In this document: piece after piece, positions 1 through 9,411 of the stretch
Numbering within the stretch: the first letter of the stretch is position 1
Layout: each line of letters starts with the position of its first letter
Source: Clostridia bacterium
GTDB taxonomy: Bacteria > Bacillota > Clostridia > Monoglobales > Monoglobaceae
Length of the DNA: 41,283 nt
NCBI GenBank assembly: GCA_017503225.1
Contig: JAFVTM010000021.1
Location: 1-41,283 of the forward strand
Direction: 5' to 3'
Notes under the pieces: generated by a model
The model's input: only the letters and a program-made list of their open reading frames with translations
Database searches by the model: none
Told to the model about the DNA's origin: nothing
Program-made: the position numbers and the translations under genes

Positions 1-165
1 CACAAGTGAGCTGATAATTATAAAGACGAGGACTACAAAAAAGTGGAGCTTGTAGTCTTTGAAGATACAGGAGAGAAGACGTTTCAGGGTTTTCTTTCCG
101 TCTTTTGCTTTCCTGCCGCTGCCCATCATACGTCCGCCTCGGGGAGATGGAAGTGGTCTACTCAT
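1..165 (-). CDS. ABC exporter half-transporter, N-terminal fragment
   Basis: This is the first 55 codons of a gene that runs off the left edge. The ATG at 165-163 overlaps the 3' end of the upstream ABC gene (stop at 160-158), so the two are translationally coupled. The start is MSRPLPSPRGGRMMGSG followed by a basic stretch and the first hydrophobic segment (about residues 41-55, FFVVLVFIIISSLV). A Gly/Arg/Met-rich N-terminus is familiar from the partner subunit of heterodimeric multidrug-type exporters. By family knowledge this partner should carry the canonical Walker B glutamate and H-loop histidine that the upstream gene lacks, but that part lies outside the window. The substrate cannot be told. 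Confidence 0.8.
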   Translation of the reverse strand, partial: MSRPLPSPRGGRMMGSGRKAKDGKKTLKRLLSCIFKDYKLHFFVVLVFIIISSLV

Positions 166-1891
166 TGTTAGCTGCCCCCTTTTGCTGAGATTCGTATATT
201 TCGCGGTAAATTTCGTTGTTTGCAAGAAGGTTTTTCGGTGTGTCAAAGGCAACAATTTCGCCGTTTTCCAGGACAATAACCTTGTCTGCGTGCTCAATGG
301 AAGAGATTCTTTGTGCGATTATAAGCTTGGTTGTGTCTGGAATTTCTTCTGCGAAAGCTTTTCGGATAAGCTTGTCGGTGTGGGTGTCAACAGCACTGGT
401 TGAATCGTCAAGAATAAGGATTTTTGGTTTTTTGAGAAGAGCTCTTGCTATGCAAAGACGCTGTTTCTGACCGCCCGATACATTCTTTCCGCCTTGCTCG
501 ATGTGGGTATCATACCCGTCGGGGAAAGTGCGGATAAATTCATCAGCCTGGGAAAGCCGGCAGGCTTTTATTATTTCTTCGTCGGTGGCATTTTCGTCTC
601 CCCAACGGAGATTTTCCTTTATTGTACCGCTGAAAAGCTCGTTCTTTTGAAGCACCATCGAAACGCTGTCGCGAAGAGCTTTGATGTTGTAGTCGCGGAC
701 ATCTTCACCGCCCACCAAAATTCGTCCTGATGTCACGTCATAAAGCCTTGGGATAAGCTGGACAAGTGAACTTTTGGCACTTCCTGTGGGGCCGATGATG
801 CCGATGGTCTGCCCTGAGTTTATTTCTAAGTTTATATTTTTGAGACAAAGAGCTTCGGCGTTTTTGGAGTAACTAAAGCTTACATTTTCAAAAACGATAG
901 AGCCGTCTTTTACCTCCATTAGATTTTTTTCGCCGCCTTGTATGTCCGAGGTTTCGGAAAGAACTTCTGTTATACGCATCGCAGAAGCCTTTGAAATGGT
1001 TATCATAACAAAAATCATGGAGAGGTTCATAAGGCTCATAAGAATCTGCATTGTGTAGGTTATTATGCTGACAAGCTCGCCTCTTGACATATCCCCCATC
1101 AAGATGAGCTTTGCCCCGAACCACGCAATAAGGAGTGTGCAGGTATACATAGAGGTCTGCATAATGGGGGAATTGAATGCTAAGATTTTTTCTGCACGGC
1201 TGAAATTATCATAAATATCCTTTGAAACCGATTTGAATTTTTCTTCTTCATACTTTTCGCGGACAAAGGTTTTTACCACACGGATGCCGTGGAGATTTTC
1301 CTGAACAACGTTGTTTAAACGATCATAGATTTTGAAAACCTTTTCAAAAATCGGATGAGCTTTTGTCATAATTAAAAATAATCCCAGCGCAAGAAAAGGT
1401 GTTACGCAAAGAAAGATGAGAGCGATTTTTGAATTAACAAAGAAAGCCATTGAAAGAGAAAAAATCAGCATAGCAGGACTTCTCACGGCGATGCGGATAA
1501 TCATCTGGTATGCGTGCTGGAGATTCGAAACGTCTGTGGTGAGTCTTGTAACAAGCCCTGATGTTGAAAAACGGTCGATGTTTGTGAAAGAAAAGTTTTG
1601 CACCGAATGGAACATTTTTTCTCTCAAATTTTTGGCAAAGCCTGCTGAGGCACTTGCTGCATATTTTCCAGAAAGAGCGCCGCAGGAAAGTGAAAGGGCA
1701 ACCAAAAGGACCAGCAAAGCGCCGATTTTTGCCACAAGGGTCATATTTCCCATTTCTATGCCGCGGTCGATTATGTACGCCATAAGGAATGGAATAAGCA
1801 CTTCAAGGATAACCTCAAAGGTAACAAAGAGAGGCGCAAGAAGAGAGTCTTTTTTGTATTCGCCAACGCAGGCAAGAAGTTTTTTTATCAA
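158..1891 (-). CDS. ABC exporter half-transporter with degenerate ATP site
   Basis: A 577-residue membrane ATPase: six-helix exporter domain (about residues 1-310), then an ATPase domain. Walker A is GPTGSAKS (367-374), the signature is VSGGQKQRL (about 474-482), and Walker B is ILILDD (D495). The catalytic glutamate position is Asp (D496) and the H-loop histidine is Gln (Q527 in IAQRISS). This pairing marks the degenerate-site subunit of heterodimeric exporters of the TM287/288 and BmrCD type, so it should work only with the downstream overlapping partner. The start is TTG at 1891-1889, eight bases after AAAAAGGAGG. A consensus promoter lies just upstream. Drug, lipid or peptide export is possible; the sequence does not decide. 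Confidence 0.92.
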   Translation of the reverse strand: MIKKLLACVGEYKKDSLLAPLFVTFEVILEVLIPFLMAYIIDRGIEMGNMTLVAKIGALLVLLVALSLSCGALSGKYAASASAGFAKNLREKMFHSVQNFSFTNIDRFSTSGLVTRLTTDVSNLQHAYQMIIRIAVRSPAMLIFSLSMAFFVNSKIALIFLCVTPFLALGLFLIMTKAHPIFEKVFKIYDRLNNVVQENLHGIRVVKTFVREKYEEEKFKSVSKDIYDNFSRAEKILAFNSPIMQTSMYTCTLLIAWFGAKLILMGDMSRGELVSIITYTMQILMSLMNLSMIFVMITISKASAMRITEVLSETSDIQGGEKNLMEVKDGSIVFENVSFSYSKNAEALCLKNINLEINSGQTIGIIGPTGSAKSSLVQLIPRLYDVTSGRILVGGEDVRDYNIKALRDSVSMVLQKNELFSGTIKENLRWGDENATDEEIIKACRLSQADEFIRTFPDGYDTHIEQGGKNVSGGQKQRLCIARALLKKPKILILDDSTSAVDTHTDKLIRKAFAEEIPDTTKLIIAQRISSIEHADKVIVLENGEIVAFDTPKNLLANNEIYREIYESQQKGAANNE

Positions 1892-1939
1892 GAGAAATGC
1901 CTCCTTTTTGAGAAAATTTTAGTAAAAAGTATATCTAAT

Positions 1940-1968
1940 ATTATAGATTTTGAAAAAATTTTTGTCAA
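1940..1968 (-). promoter_or_regulatory. SigA-type promoter of ABC exporter operon
   Basis: On the minus strand, TTGACA (1968-1963) and TATAAT (1945-1940) are separated by exactly 17 bases. Both hexamers are perfect consensus. The site is about 50 bases upstream of the TTG start. Confidence 0.85.
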
Positions 1969-2004
1969 GGTGAAAAAGTTAGAATTTACATTATTTTAAC
2001 AAAT

Positions 2005-2042
2005 AAAAAAAGCTGTTACAATGGGATTTTGTAACAGCTTTT
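2005..2042 (-). terminator. Rho-independent terminator after addB
   Basis: A perfect 10-bp stem AGCTGTTACA / TGTAACAGCT (2011-2020 and 2030-2039) extends through flanking A/T to about 13 bp, with a 9-base loop. On the minus strand it is followed by a T run. It sits seven bases beyond the addB stop, so addB is not expected to be co-transcribed with the ABC genes. Confidence 0.85.
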
Positions 2043-2048
2043 GGGAGG

Positions 2049-5000
2049 CTATTTATTTTTCATGCAGACTCCTGAATAAGAGCAGATACTGCAGGCGTCA
2101 AAGTTTGATATACATATTGGATTTATGTCAATTTTCCCACTGAGGATATTTTCGGCGGTTTCGATTGCTTTTTGGTCGGCGCCACTTAAAATTTCGTCAA
2201 AAGATTCCTGGGGGAGAATTGACTTTGAGCTAAGTTTAATATAGTGAATGGCGTCTTTGTCGGAAAAATAGTTATCGATTCCGTGGAGGACGGCGGGACT
2301 GTCAAGAGCCAGACCGTGAACGGAAATTTTGTCGCTGATTTCTTTTTCGCGGGCAAAGGTGTCAGGTTCAGAGGTGCACGAAATATATGGGTCGGTCATT
2401 TCCAGATAGAGCATAGCGGCAACGCGGCTCTTCTCGTTGTTCTTTGCCAAGGCGTTTGCATAAATAAGAGGCTGAAAACGTACCCCAAGCCTTGCAAGCT
2501 CGGTGTCAAGTTTTTTCTCTGATGATTTGTAATCAGATATGATCAAATACTCGTTTCCGTCAACTTTTGCACTGTCAACACGGTCAACAAAGCCTTTCAG
2601 GGAAACTGTGCCAAAGGTAGTAGGTAGAGTATATGGCGGGTATTCTTTGTTTCTTCCAAAGGCAATTTCAAATCCTTGGGGACGAAAATCGCTTTGAGCA
2701 TAAAATCGAATGAGCTTCCAGGCGGTTGATGTTGCGATATTTTTCATCCTCAGAAGCATATATTTGTAATAATGGGAGCTTTGATAAAGAGCTTCATTGA
2801 GGGTTTTTCCTGCGGTTTCCACGAGACCTGAAATTTCAGCAAAGCACTGATCCCGACTGATGGAATTATAATCGGTGTCAGGTGATGATTTTGACTTGAA
2901 GTAGTCGCAAAGGACGCTGTGGAGAAGCGTTCCTGTGTCGGTAACCTTTAAACCGCCCAAAAGACGCTCTTTTGCAAAAAGTCCGTATTGCATAAAGAAT
3001 GAAAATGCGCAGGAGTTGTATTTTTCAAGCTTCGAAACACTCATAACCAAGTTTTCGCCATAAAGCCTTTTTGCAGTTTCCTTGGTGATTATATCATTGG
3101 GTGTTTTGTGAGAGTTCATTTCGCTGAGGCGAAGAAGACTCTCGCTATACTCGGGAAGCGAGCAAAGACAATCATATGTTTCTTTCCAAAGAGATGAGAG
3201 TTTGTCCTTTTTCCAGTCATTTTGAAAGAGAGTTTCCGCAAGATGACAAAGAGCTCTCTTTCTGCTTTGAAATTCTGATAGTTCAAAATGAGAGGTTTGA
3301 GCAATTTCCTTTATCTTTGGAAAAATATCTTCTTTTATTGAATATATAATATCCGACGGCTTGAGAGATTTTCCGTCGCGGTCACCAAGGGGCGCAAAAA
3401 TAAACAGCTCTTCACGGGGTGTTGAAATCACCGAGTATACAAGAAATTGTTCATCGCGCTGTGCACTAAAATTGTCGGGAGCAAGAGTAAGACCTGCATC
3501 TTTTAAGAGAAGGCGCTCTGCATCCGAAATAAGTCCCTCGTTTGTATGGCTTTTGGGGAATACCCCATCAAGAGCACCAAGAAGAATCACTGCTTTAGCG
3601 CCCGTGCTTCGGAACAATTCCACGGGACTTATTGTCACCGTGTCCTGAGAGGGTGGGATAATACCAACCGTGAGCTCACCGGCGGCAGAGGAAAAAAGTT
3701 CATAAAAATCGGTAAAGGTTGAATATGATGAACCCATAAAGTCTGCAATCTGGTTTGCCACAGAGATAAAGCTGTTCCATACCATGCGAAGCTGGTCTGC
3801 ACCCTCAGAGTTAAACTGATTTTTTAGTTCTGCGATTTTTTGGTCAACAATATCAGGGAAGCCCATATTTTCCATCCACAAAAAGAGGTTTTCGGTGATT
3901 GCTTTGGCGGTTTTTCTTCCGCTGAACATATCAAGGAGGTCAAGGATGGGGTGAACAAGCTCTGCTTTTGTGCGGTTTATTTCGTCCATATTGAAGATGA
4001 TGGGGTCAGGATTGAATGTCCAGTCATCACGGCTATTCCAGGCGGAATGGTTTATGCTTGCGGCGAGGACATAATTTTCGAAAATGTCACAGTCGTTTTG
4101 GCAAATTGGGAAAAAACCCGACCTTGCCATTCTCATAATCCGTTCATAAGAAAAGCCGTATGCTAAGATTTCAAGGACAGAGAGAAGCATCTGCATAAAA
4201 GGACTTTTTGTTAGAACTGTTTTTCTGTCAAGGAAGAACGGAATTTCATATTCCTCGAAAATACGGGGCAAAAGGTGCTCGTAGTTTTCAATATTTCCCG
4301 AAAGGACAAGAATGTCGCTTAAAGTATAGTCGTTTTCTCTCAAAAGCTTTTTGATAAGCTGTGCACACATAGAAACCTCGCTACTTTGGTTGTCGGGTCT
4401 TAAAATGTGGATATGCTCAGGATTCCCCCCAAAACTTTTGGGGATCGGGGAAAACAGGTTTTCTTTAAGATGAAGAAGGTCAGCGGGAAGAGTTGTTCCA
4501 GCAGCAATAAAGGTTGGGGTGCTTGTCTCAATACCAAACTTTTCTGAGGTCAGCATAAGATTTTTGAGTGTGTTTATCTGAGAAGAGAATACCAAAGACG
4601 ATCCGTCTGTTTTGTCAGTACAAAGGGAAACACAGACATCGGAAATTTGCATAATCTCGGAAATGACTGCATATTCTGTGGGGGTGAAGCGCTGAAAAAA
4701 GTTTATGTAAAAAGTTCCGCGTAAAAAGCGGGCATCCTTTATTTTGGATATAATCATAGAGAGATTATCCTCTGAATTTGAGTGGTTTTCAAGGATAAGT
4801 GTGTCAAGGGTTTTGTAAATAAGCGAAAGGTCACCAAGCTTCATAGAAAGGCGGGCGTCGGTGGTTTTTTCTTTTGCGGATAAAAGGTCTTTTGGGGTAA
4901 CCCCATAGCGTCTGAATTCTGAAATAAGTGTCATAATCAGCTTCACAAAACCTCGCTGATTTACGTTTCGCCTTAAGAGAAGGAGGTCTTTTTCACATAA

Positions 5001-5291
5001 AGAAAGGGCGCGCTTTGTCATAATGAGCTTGCCTGCTTTGTCCATATAGTTTGTGCGAAGCGGGCCCATTTTTGAAAAAATGAGGTTTGCAAGGCGTGAA
5101 AAGGTGAGAATTTGAATTCTGCTCTGGGCAGAAAAACCCAAAGCGGAAATAAGTTCTTCCTCGGCACTCATGGAATATTGCTCAGGAACTAAAATGTATA
5201 CATTTTTTCCGTCCCTTGCGTCTTCTTTTGCACGGCGGTAAATTTCATTGAGCCTTTGGGCTTCGTCTGTTCCGTAAATAAAGCTCAGCAC
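2049..5291 (-). CDS. addB: ATP-dependent nuclease subunit B (AddB)
   Basis: A 1080-residue protein of AddB/RexB type, the second nuclease and Chi-handling subunit of the AddAB helicase-nuclease that processes double-strand ends for recombination. The C-terminal RecB-like nuclease motif is visible as SDYKS (D920, K922). The four cysteines that hold the 4Fe-4S cluster in this family are present: C761 (YNSCAFSFF) and C1067, C1070, C1076 (CxxCx5C). The start is GTG at 5291-5289, seven bases after AAAGGAGG; a nearby ATG is out of frame. The N-terminal site where AddB normally has a GxxGxGK Walker A reads IYGTDEAQRLNEIYR, with no P-loop. No addA follows: a terminator comes directly after the stop. 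Confidence 0.92.
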   Translation of the reverse strand: MLSFIYGTDEAQRLNEIYRRAKEDARDGKNVYILVPEQYSMSAEEELISALGFSAQSRIQILTFSRLANLIFSKMGPLRTNYMDKAGKLIMTKRALSLCEKDLLLLRRNVNQRGFVKLIMTLISEFRRYGVTPKDLLSAKEKTTDARLSMKLGDLSLIYKTLDTLILENHSNSEDNLSMIISKIKDARFLRGTFYINFFQRFTPTEYAVISEIMQISDVCVSLCTDKTDGSSLVFSSQINTLKNLMLTSEKFGIETSTPTFIAAGTTLPADLLHLKENLFSPIPKSFGGNPEHIHILRPDNQSSEVSMCAQLIKKLLRENDYTLSDILVLSGNIENYEHLLPRIFEEYEIPFFLDRKTVLTKSPFMQMLLSVLEILAYGFSYERIMRMARSGFFPICQNDCDIFENYVLAASINHSAWNSRDDWTFNPDPIIFNMDEINRTKAELVHPILDLLDMFSGRKTAKAITENLFLWMENMGFPDIVDQKIAELKNQFNSEGADQLRMVWNSFISVANQIADFMGSSYSTFTDFYELFSSAAGELTVGIIPPSQDTVTISPVELFRSTGAKAVILLGALDGVFPKSHTNEGLISDAERLLLKDAGLTLAPDNFSAQRDEQFLVYSVISTPREELFIFAPLGDRDGKSLKPSDIIYSIKEDIFPKIKEIAQTSHFELSEFQSRKRALCHLAETLFQNDWKKDKLSSLWKETYDCLCSLPEYSESLLRLSEMNSHKTPNDIITKETAKRLYGENLVMSVSKLEKYNSCAFSFFMQYGLFAKERLLGGLKVTDTGTLLHSVLCDYFKSKSSPDTDYNSISRDQCFAEISGLVETAGKTLNEALYQSSHYYKYMLLRMKNIATSTAWKLIRFYAQSDFRPQGFEIAFGRNKEYPPYTLPTTFGTVSLKGFVDRVDSAKVDGNEYLIISDYKSSEKKLDTELARLGVRFQPLIYANALAKNNEKSRVAAMLYLEMTDPYISCTSEPDTFAREKEISDKISVHGLALDSPAVLHGIDNYFSDKDAIHYIKLSSKSILPQESFDEILSGADQKAIETAENILSGKIDINPICISNFDACSICSYSGVCMKNK

Positions 5292-5332
5292 AAAGCATCC
5301 TCCTTTCGCTTTTTATAAATAACTTTCTTTTT

Positions 5333-5361
5333 TTGAAAATTTGTGATATTATAATGATAGT
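5333..5361 (+). promoter_or_regulatory. Possible promoter of GH13 gene
   Basis: TTGAAA (5333-5338), a 17-base spacer and GATAGT (5356-5361). A better-looking TATAAT at 5350-5355 has no matching -35. The assignment is weak; it is offered because a divergently read gene must start here. Confidence 0.35.
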
Positions 5362-5387
5362 ATATCACGCACAGTTAATCATTGCAA
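5359..5387 (-). promoter_or_regulatory. Promoter of addB
   Basis: On the minus strand, TTGCAA (5387-5382) and TATACT (5364-5359) have a 17-base spacer. The -10 overlaps the right arm of a dyad, GTGATAT (5343-5349) and ATATCAC (5362-5368), in the divergent region shared with the GH13 gene. Confidence 0.65.
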
Positions 5388-5428
5388 TAAAATTTTTGAC
5401 TTGATTTGAGGAAAGGAAAATTTGAAAT

Positions 5429-7348
5429 ATGCAGATATATCACAATTCCCGAGATAAAAAATTCAGAGAGCCCTTTGGAGCTTTGCCAAGTGAGAGCAGT
5501 GTAGAAATTTCTCTTTTGGTGGAGGAAACGGGTGATGATACCAAGGTTTTCCTCAGAGTCTGGGATGGGGAAGAACGGCTCATTCCTATGGAAAAAGGCG
5601 ATGACGGGATGTTCTCTGCTCGCTTGGAAATGCCAAAGAGCCCCACTCTTTTGTGGTATTATTTTATTGTTGAGGAAAACGGAAGAAGATATTTTTATTG
5701 CAAGACAAAAAATGGTGAGGGCGAAATTCTTGACCATTCAAATGACAGCTCGTGGCAGATAACGGTGTATGACAAGAATTTCAGGACGCCAGAGTGGTTC
5801 AAACACTCGGTTATGTATCAGATTTTTCCGGACAGGTTTTTCAAATCTGAAAAGCCTTGCGAAATATCAGACAAAAAAACCGAATATACTTTATATGAGG
5901 ACTGGTATTCGCCCCTATTTATAAAAAAGCATCCTTTTGAGGATGGTCCTGCCTACAACGACTTTTTCGGCGGAAACTTAAGAGGAATAATTGAAAAAAT
6001 TCCGTATCTTAAAGATTTGGGGATTGGGGTTATTTATTTAAATCCCATTTTTGAGGCGTTTTCAAATCACCGCTATGACACGGGGGATTATGGAAAGATT
6101 GACCCCATTTTAGGCACAGAGGAAGATTTCCGAGAGCTTTGCGAAAAGTGTGAAGAATCAGGAATAAGGATTATCCTTGACGGTGTTTTCAGCCATACGG
6201 GAAGCGACAGCGTGTATTTCAATAAATACGGAAGCTATGGCGAAGACACGGGGGCTTTTCGTGACCAACATTCGACCTATCGCTCATGGTATCAGTGGTG
6301 CGGAGAAAACGGAGGATACAATAGCTGGTGGGGATGCTCAAATCTTCCAAATGTCAATGAGATGGAGCCGACATATATTGACTATATTTTAGCAAGTGAT
6401 GATGCTATAATAAAAAAGTGGATAAAGAGAGGGGCGTTTGGATGGCGTCTTGATGTGGCGGATGAGCTTCCGGATGAATTTATAAAAATTCTTCGCAAGG
6501 AAGTGAAAGGAGAAAATCCTGAGGCGGTTGTTATCGGCGAAGTGTGGGAGGATGCGTCAAACAAGGAAAGCTATGGTGTGCGTCGGGAATATCTTTTGGG
6601 GGATGAGCTTGACAGCGTCATGAATTATCCTTTTAAAGACGGCGTTTTGGCGTTCTTGACAGGGGGGATTTTGGCAGAGGAATTTTCAGAGCGTATGGGC
6701 GAACTTTTTGAGCATTATCCCTTTGAGGCTCTTTATTCTGCTATGAATATACTTGGTACTCACGATACAATGAGGGCAAAAACCTGCCTTTCGGGGCAGT
6801 ATATAGACCCGAGTTTATCAATGGAGGAAAAGGGAAAGTTCAAACTTGATGCAAAAAGAGAAACACGGGCAATCAAGAGGCTCAAGCTGGGAGCATTTTT
6901 GCAGATGACTTTTGTTGGTGTTCCTTGTATATATTATGGTGATGAAATTGGGATGCAGGGACTCTCGGACCCGTACAACCGTATGCCTTACAATTGGAGA
7001 TGCGTGGATGTGGAATTGCTTGAGTTTTATAAAAAAATCACTGCACTCAGAAATTCCTGCTATGCATTGAGAACAGGAGTGTTTGAAACCTTATATGCAA
7101 GAGACGGAGTTTTTGTGTACCTGAGAAAAATCGAGAACGGCAAGGATGTTTTTGGAACACGGGCAGAAAACGGAAAGTATCTATGCATTGTGAACAGAAA
7201 TGAAAATGCTGAAAAAATTGAACTTGAATTTCCTGATGTGGTGCGTTTGGAGGCCCTCTTGGGTGACAATAGTGTTAGATGCAGAAACGGCATAGCAGAA
7301 ATTGAAATAAAAGCTTTGAGCTGTGAAATTTTTGGATGTTTTTCATAG
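5429..7348 (+). CDS. Glycoside hydrolase family 13 (alpha-amylase/neopullulanase-like)
   Basis: A 639-residue retaining alpha-glucan hydrolase. The N-terminal ~120 residues look like the beta-sandwich domain of neopullulanase and cyclomaltodextrinase enzymes. The (beta/alpha)8 barrel begins at SVMYQIFPDRFF. The three GH13 acids are visible: nucleophile D342 (GWRLDVAD), acid/base E371 (GEVWED) and D446 (GTHDT). No signal peptide is present, so it is probably cytoplasmic. It lies directly upstream of the glycogen operon, after addB on the other strand, and could trim limit dextrins or imported maltodextrins since no GlgX is seen here. The ATG follows GAGGAAAGG. Exact specificity (neopullulanase, maltogenic or cyclomaltodextrinase) cannot be read from the sequence. 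Confidence 0.9.
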   Translation: MQIYHNSRDKKFREPFGALPSESSVEISLLVEETGDDTKVFLRVWDGEERLIPMEKGDDGMFSARLEMPKSPTLLWYYFIVEENGRRYFYCKTKNGEGEILDHSNDSSWQITVYDKNFRTPEWFKHSVMYQIFPDRFFKSEKPCEISDKKTEYTLYEDWYSPLFIKKHPFEDGPAYNDFFGGNLRGIIEKIPYLKDLGIGVIYLNPIFEAFSNHRYDTGDYGKIDPILGTEEDFRELCEKCEESGIRIILDGVFSHTGSDSVYFNKYGSYGEDTGAFRDQHSTYRSWYQWCGENGGYNSWWGCSNLPNVNEMEPTYIDYILASDDAIIKKWIKRGAFGWRLDVADELPDEFIKILRKEVKGENPEAVVIGEVWEDASNKESYGVRREYLLGDELDSVMNYPFKDGVLAFLTGGILAEEFSERMGELFEHYPFEALYSAMNILGTHDTMRAKTCLSGQYIDPSLSMEEKGKFKLDAKRETRAIKRLKLGAFLQMTFVGVPCIYYGDEIGMQGLSDPYNRMPYNWRCVDVELLEFYKKITALRNSCYALRTGVFETLYARDGVFVYLRKIENGKDVFGTRAENGKYLCIVNRNENAEKIELEFPDVVRLEALLGDNSVRCRNGIAEIEIKALSCEIFGCFS

Positions 7349-7380
7349 TTTTAGACCAAGGTTTTTCCTGAAACTTACTA

Positions 7381-7409
7381 TGGACAAAATTGCTTTAAAG
7401 TGATAAAAT
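7381..7409 (+). promoter_or_regulatory. Promoter of the glg operon
   Basis: TGGACA (7381-7386), a 17-base spacer and TAAAAT (7404-7409), about 60 bases ahead of the chosen glgB start in the 120-base gap after the GH13 gene. It suggests the glycogen genes can be transcribed independently of the GH13 gene. Confidence 0.65.
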
Positions 7410-7468
7410 TATATAGAAGAAAGTCCGCTCAGGACAAAATTTTCCAAAAGGTGAGGAGGAAATCACAA

Positions 7469-9373
7469 ATGAATAACGAAAAAACAAAAGAAATTTCAAA
7501 AGAGCTGATATTCCTCTTTAACGAGGGAAAAAATTTCAAAAGCTATAACATTTTCGGGGCACACAAGTGTTGTTTTGAGGGTGCTTCGGGGTATCGGTTT
7601 GCTGTGTGGGCGCCGAATGCAAAATCTGTGTCTGTGGTTTGCGATAAAAACGGCTGGGACAGAAGCAAAAACCCTATGGAACTGCTAAACGGCGGTGTCT
7701 GGTGCGGATTTGTTGAAGGTGCAAGGGTTGGGGAAAACTATAAATATAGTATAGAAACAAAGCGTGGTGAAATAGTACTTAAAGCAGACCCTTTTGCGTT
7801 TTCAAGTGAGCTGAGGCCTGAAACTGCATCGAAAATTGCGGATATGGAATATGCATGGGGAGACAGAAAATGGCTTGATATGAGAGGAAGAACCGCGCCT
7901 TATGACAAGCCTATGAATATTTATGAACTGCATTTTGGGTCATGGAAAAGAAAAGAAAACGGAGAATTTCTGACCTATGAAGAAATGACGGAGGAACTTA
8001 TTCCTTATGTGAAAGAAATGGGATATACCCATATAGAGCTTATGCCCATGGCAGAATATCCTTTTGATGGATCATGGGGGTATCAGGTCACGGGATATTT
8101 TTCAGCAAACAGCAGGTACGGAAGCCCAAAGGGACTGAAAGCTTTTATTGATAAGTGTCACCGCGCAGGGATAAGCGTTATTGTGGACTGGGTCCCTGCA
8201 CACTTTCCAAGGGATGAGCATGGCCTCAGACTATTTGACGGAACGCCTCTTTTTGAGCATCCCGACAGTCGCCTTGGCGAGCATAAGGAATGGGGAACTT
8301 TGGTTTTCAACTGGGGAAAGACGGAGATTCATTCGTTCCTTATTTCAAATGCTATGTTCTGGTTTGAGGAATATCACGTTGACGGACTTCGTGTTGATGC
8401 GGTGTCCAGTATGCTTTATCTTGACTATAACAGGCGAGACGGAGAATGGTTGGCAAATTGTTATGGCGGAAACGAAAATCTTGAGGCTATTGAATTTTTG
8501 AAAAAGCTCAACAGCGTTGTTTTTGAAAGCTTTCCCAATGCACTGATGATTGCTGAGGAATCTACTGCTTGGGGCGGTGTGACAAAGCCTGTTTATGAGG
8601 GTGGACTTGGGTTCAACTTTAAATGGAATATGGGATGGATGAATGATATTTTGAGATATATGGCGCTCGATCCGTATTTCAGGGGCTCAAATCACGATAT
8701 GCTGACATTTTCAATGATGTATGCATATTCGGAAAATTATATTCTGCCTCTTTCTCACGATGAGGTGGTGCACGGAAAGCGTTCGCTTCTTGACAAAATG
8801 TACGGAAGTTATGAACAGAAGTTCAAAAGCCTTAGGCTTCTTTATATGTTTATGTATGCTCATCCGGGGAAGAAACTGCTCTTTATGGGCGGTGAATTGG
8901 GACAGTTCTCGGAATGGCGTTTTGCTGACAGCCTTGACTGGAATTTAATGGATTTTGACAGTCACAGAGGAGTAAAGAAATTTGTAAAGGATTTGAATGG
9001 CTTTTATAAAAATAACCGTTCTATGTATGAAAATGACCAGAGCTGGGAGGGCTTTTCATGGATTGATGAAAGGGACAGAGAACGGTCTGTGATAAGCTTT
9101 CTGAGAAAAAGCAAAAGCCGCAGAGATACAACCATTGTTGCTCTCAATTTTGCGGCTCAAGGATATGAGAACTATGAAATAGGAGTTCCGTCAAGGGGCG
9201 ATTATGAAATTGTTCTTTGCAGCGAAGATGGACGGTATGGCGGAGAAATGAAAAAATTACCAAAGATAACAGCTAAAAAGTGCAAGAACGAAAGGTTTCC
9301 GTATTCAATAACGGTTGATTTACCTGAACTTTCGGGTATGTATATAAAGAAAGTAAAAAACCCAAGAACGTAA
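7469..9373 (+). CDS. glgB: 1,4-alpha-glucan branching enzyme GlgB
   Basis: Transfers alpha-1,4 chain segments to 6-hydroxyls to create the alpha-1,6 branches of glycogen. An N-terminal CBM48-type domain (about residues 25-130, with FAVWAPNAKSVSVV) precedes a GH13 barrel starting at MNIYELHFGSWK. The catalytic residues are D310 (GLRVDAV), E363 (IAEEST) and D431 (LSHDEVVHG). I place the start at 7469, where ATG follows GAGGAGG, giving 634 residues. An in-frame ATG at 7400 would add a 23-residue basic leader with no ribosome site and would overlap the -10 of the promoter. First gene of the glgB-C-D-A-P run. Confidence 0.94.
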   Translation: MNNEKTKEISKELIFLFNEGKNFKSYNIFGAHKCCFEGASGYRFAVWAPNAKSVSVVCDKNGWDRSKNPMELLNGGVWCGFVEGARVGENYKYSIETKRGEIVLKADPFAFSSELRPETASKIADMEYAWGDRKWLDMRGRTAPYDKPMNIYELHFGSWKRKENGEFLTYEEMTEELIPYVKEMGYTHIELMPMAEYPFDGSWGYQVTGYFSANSRYGSPKGLKAFIDKCHRAGISVIVDWVPAHFPRDEHGLRLFDGTPLFEHPDSRLGEHKEWGTLVFNWGKTEIHSFLISNAMFWFEEYHVDGLRVDAVSSMLYLDYNRRDGEWLANCYGGNENLEAIEFLKKLNSVVFESFPNALMIAEESTAWGGVTKPVYEGGLGFNFKWNMGWMNDILRYMALDPYFRGSNHDMLTFSMMYAYSENYILPLSHDEVVHGKRSLLDKMYGSYEQKFKSLRLLYMFMYAHPGKKLLFMGGELGQFSEWRFADSLDWNLMDFDSHRGVKKFVKDLNGFYKNNRSMYENDQSWEGFSWIDERDRERSVISFLRKSKSRRDTTIVALNFAAQGYENYEIGVPSRGDYEIVLCSEDGRYGGEMKKLPKITAKKCKNERFPYSITVDLPELSGMYIKKVKNPRT

Positions 9374-9411
9374 AAATTGGGTGATATAAATTTAGGAGGA
9401 GGTTTTTTGTT

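Noticed and set aside
7400-7468. Upstream ATG for glgB adding 23 residues
   Set aside because: No ribosome site, a non-GlgB basic leader, and overlap with the -10 of the operon promoter.
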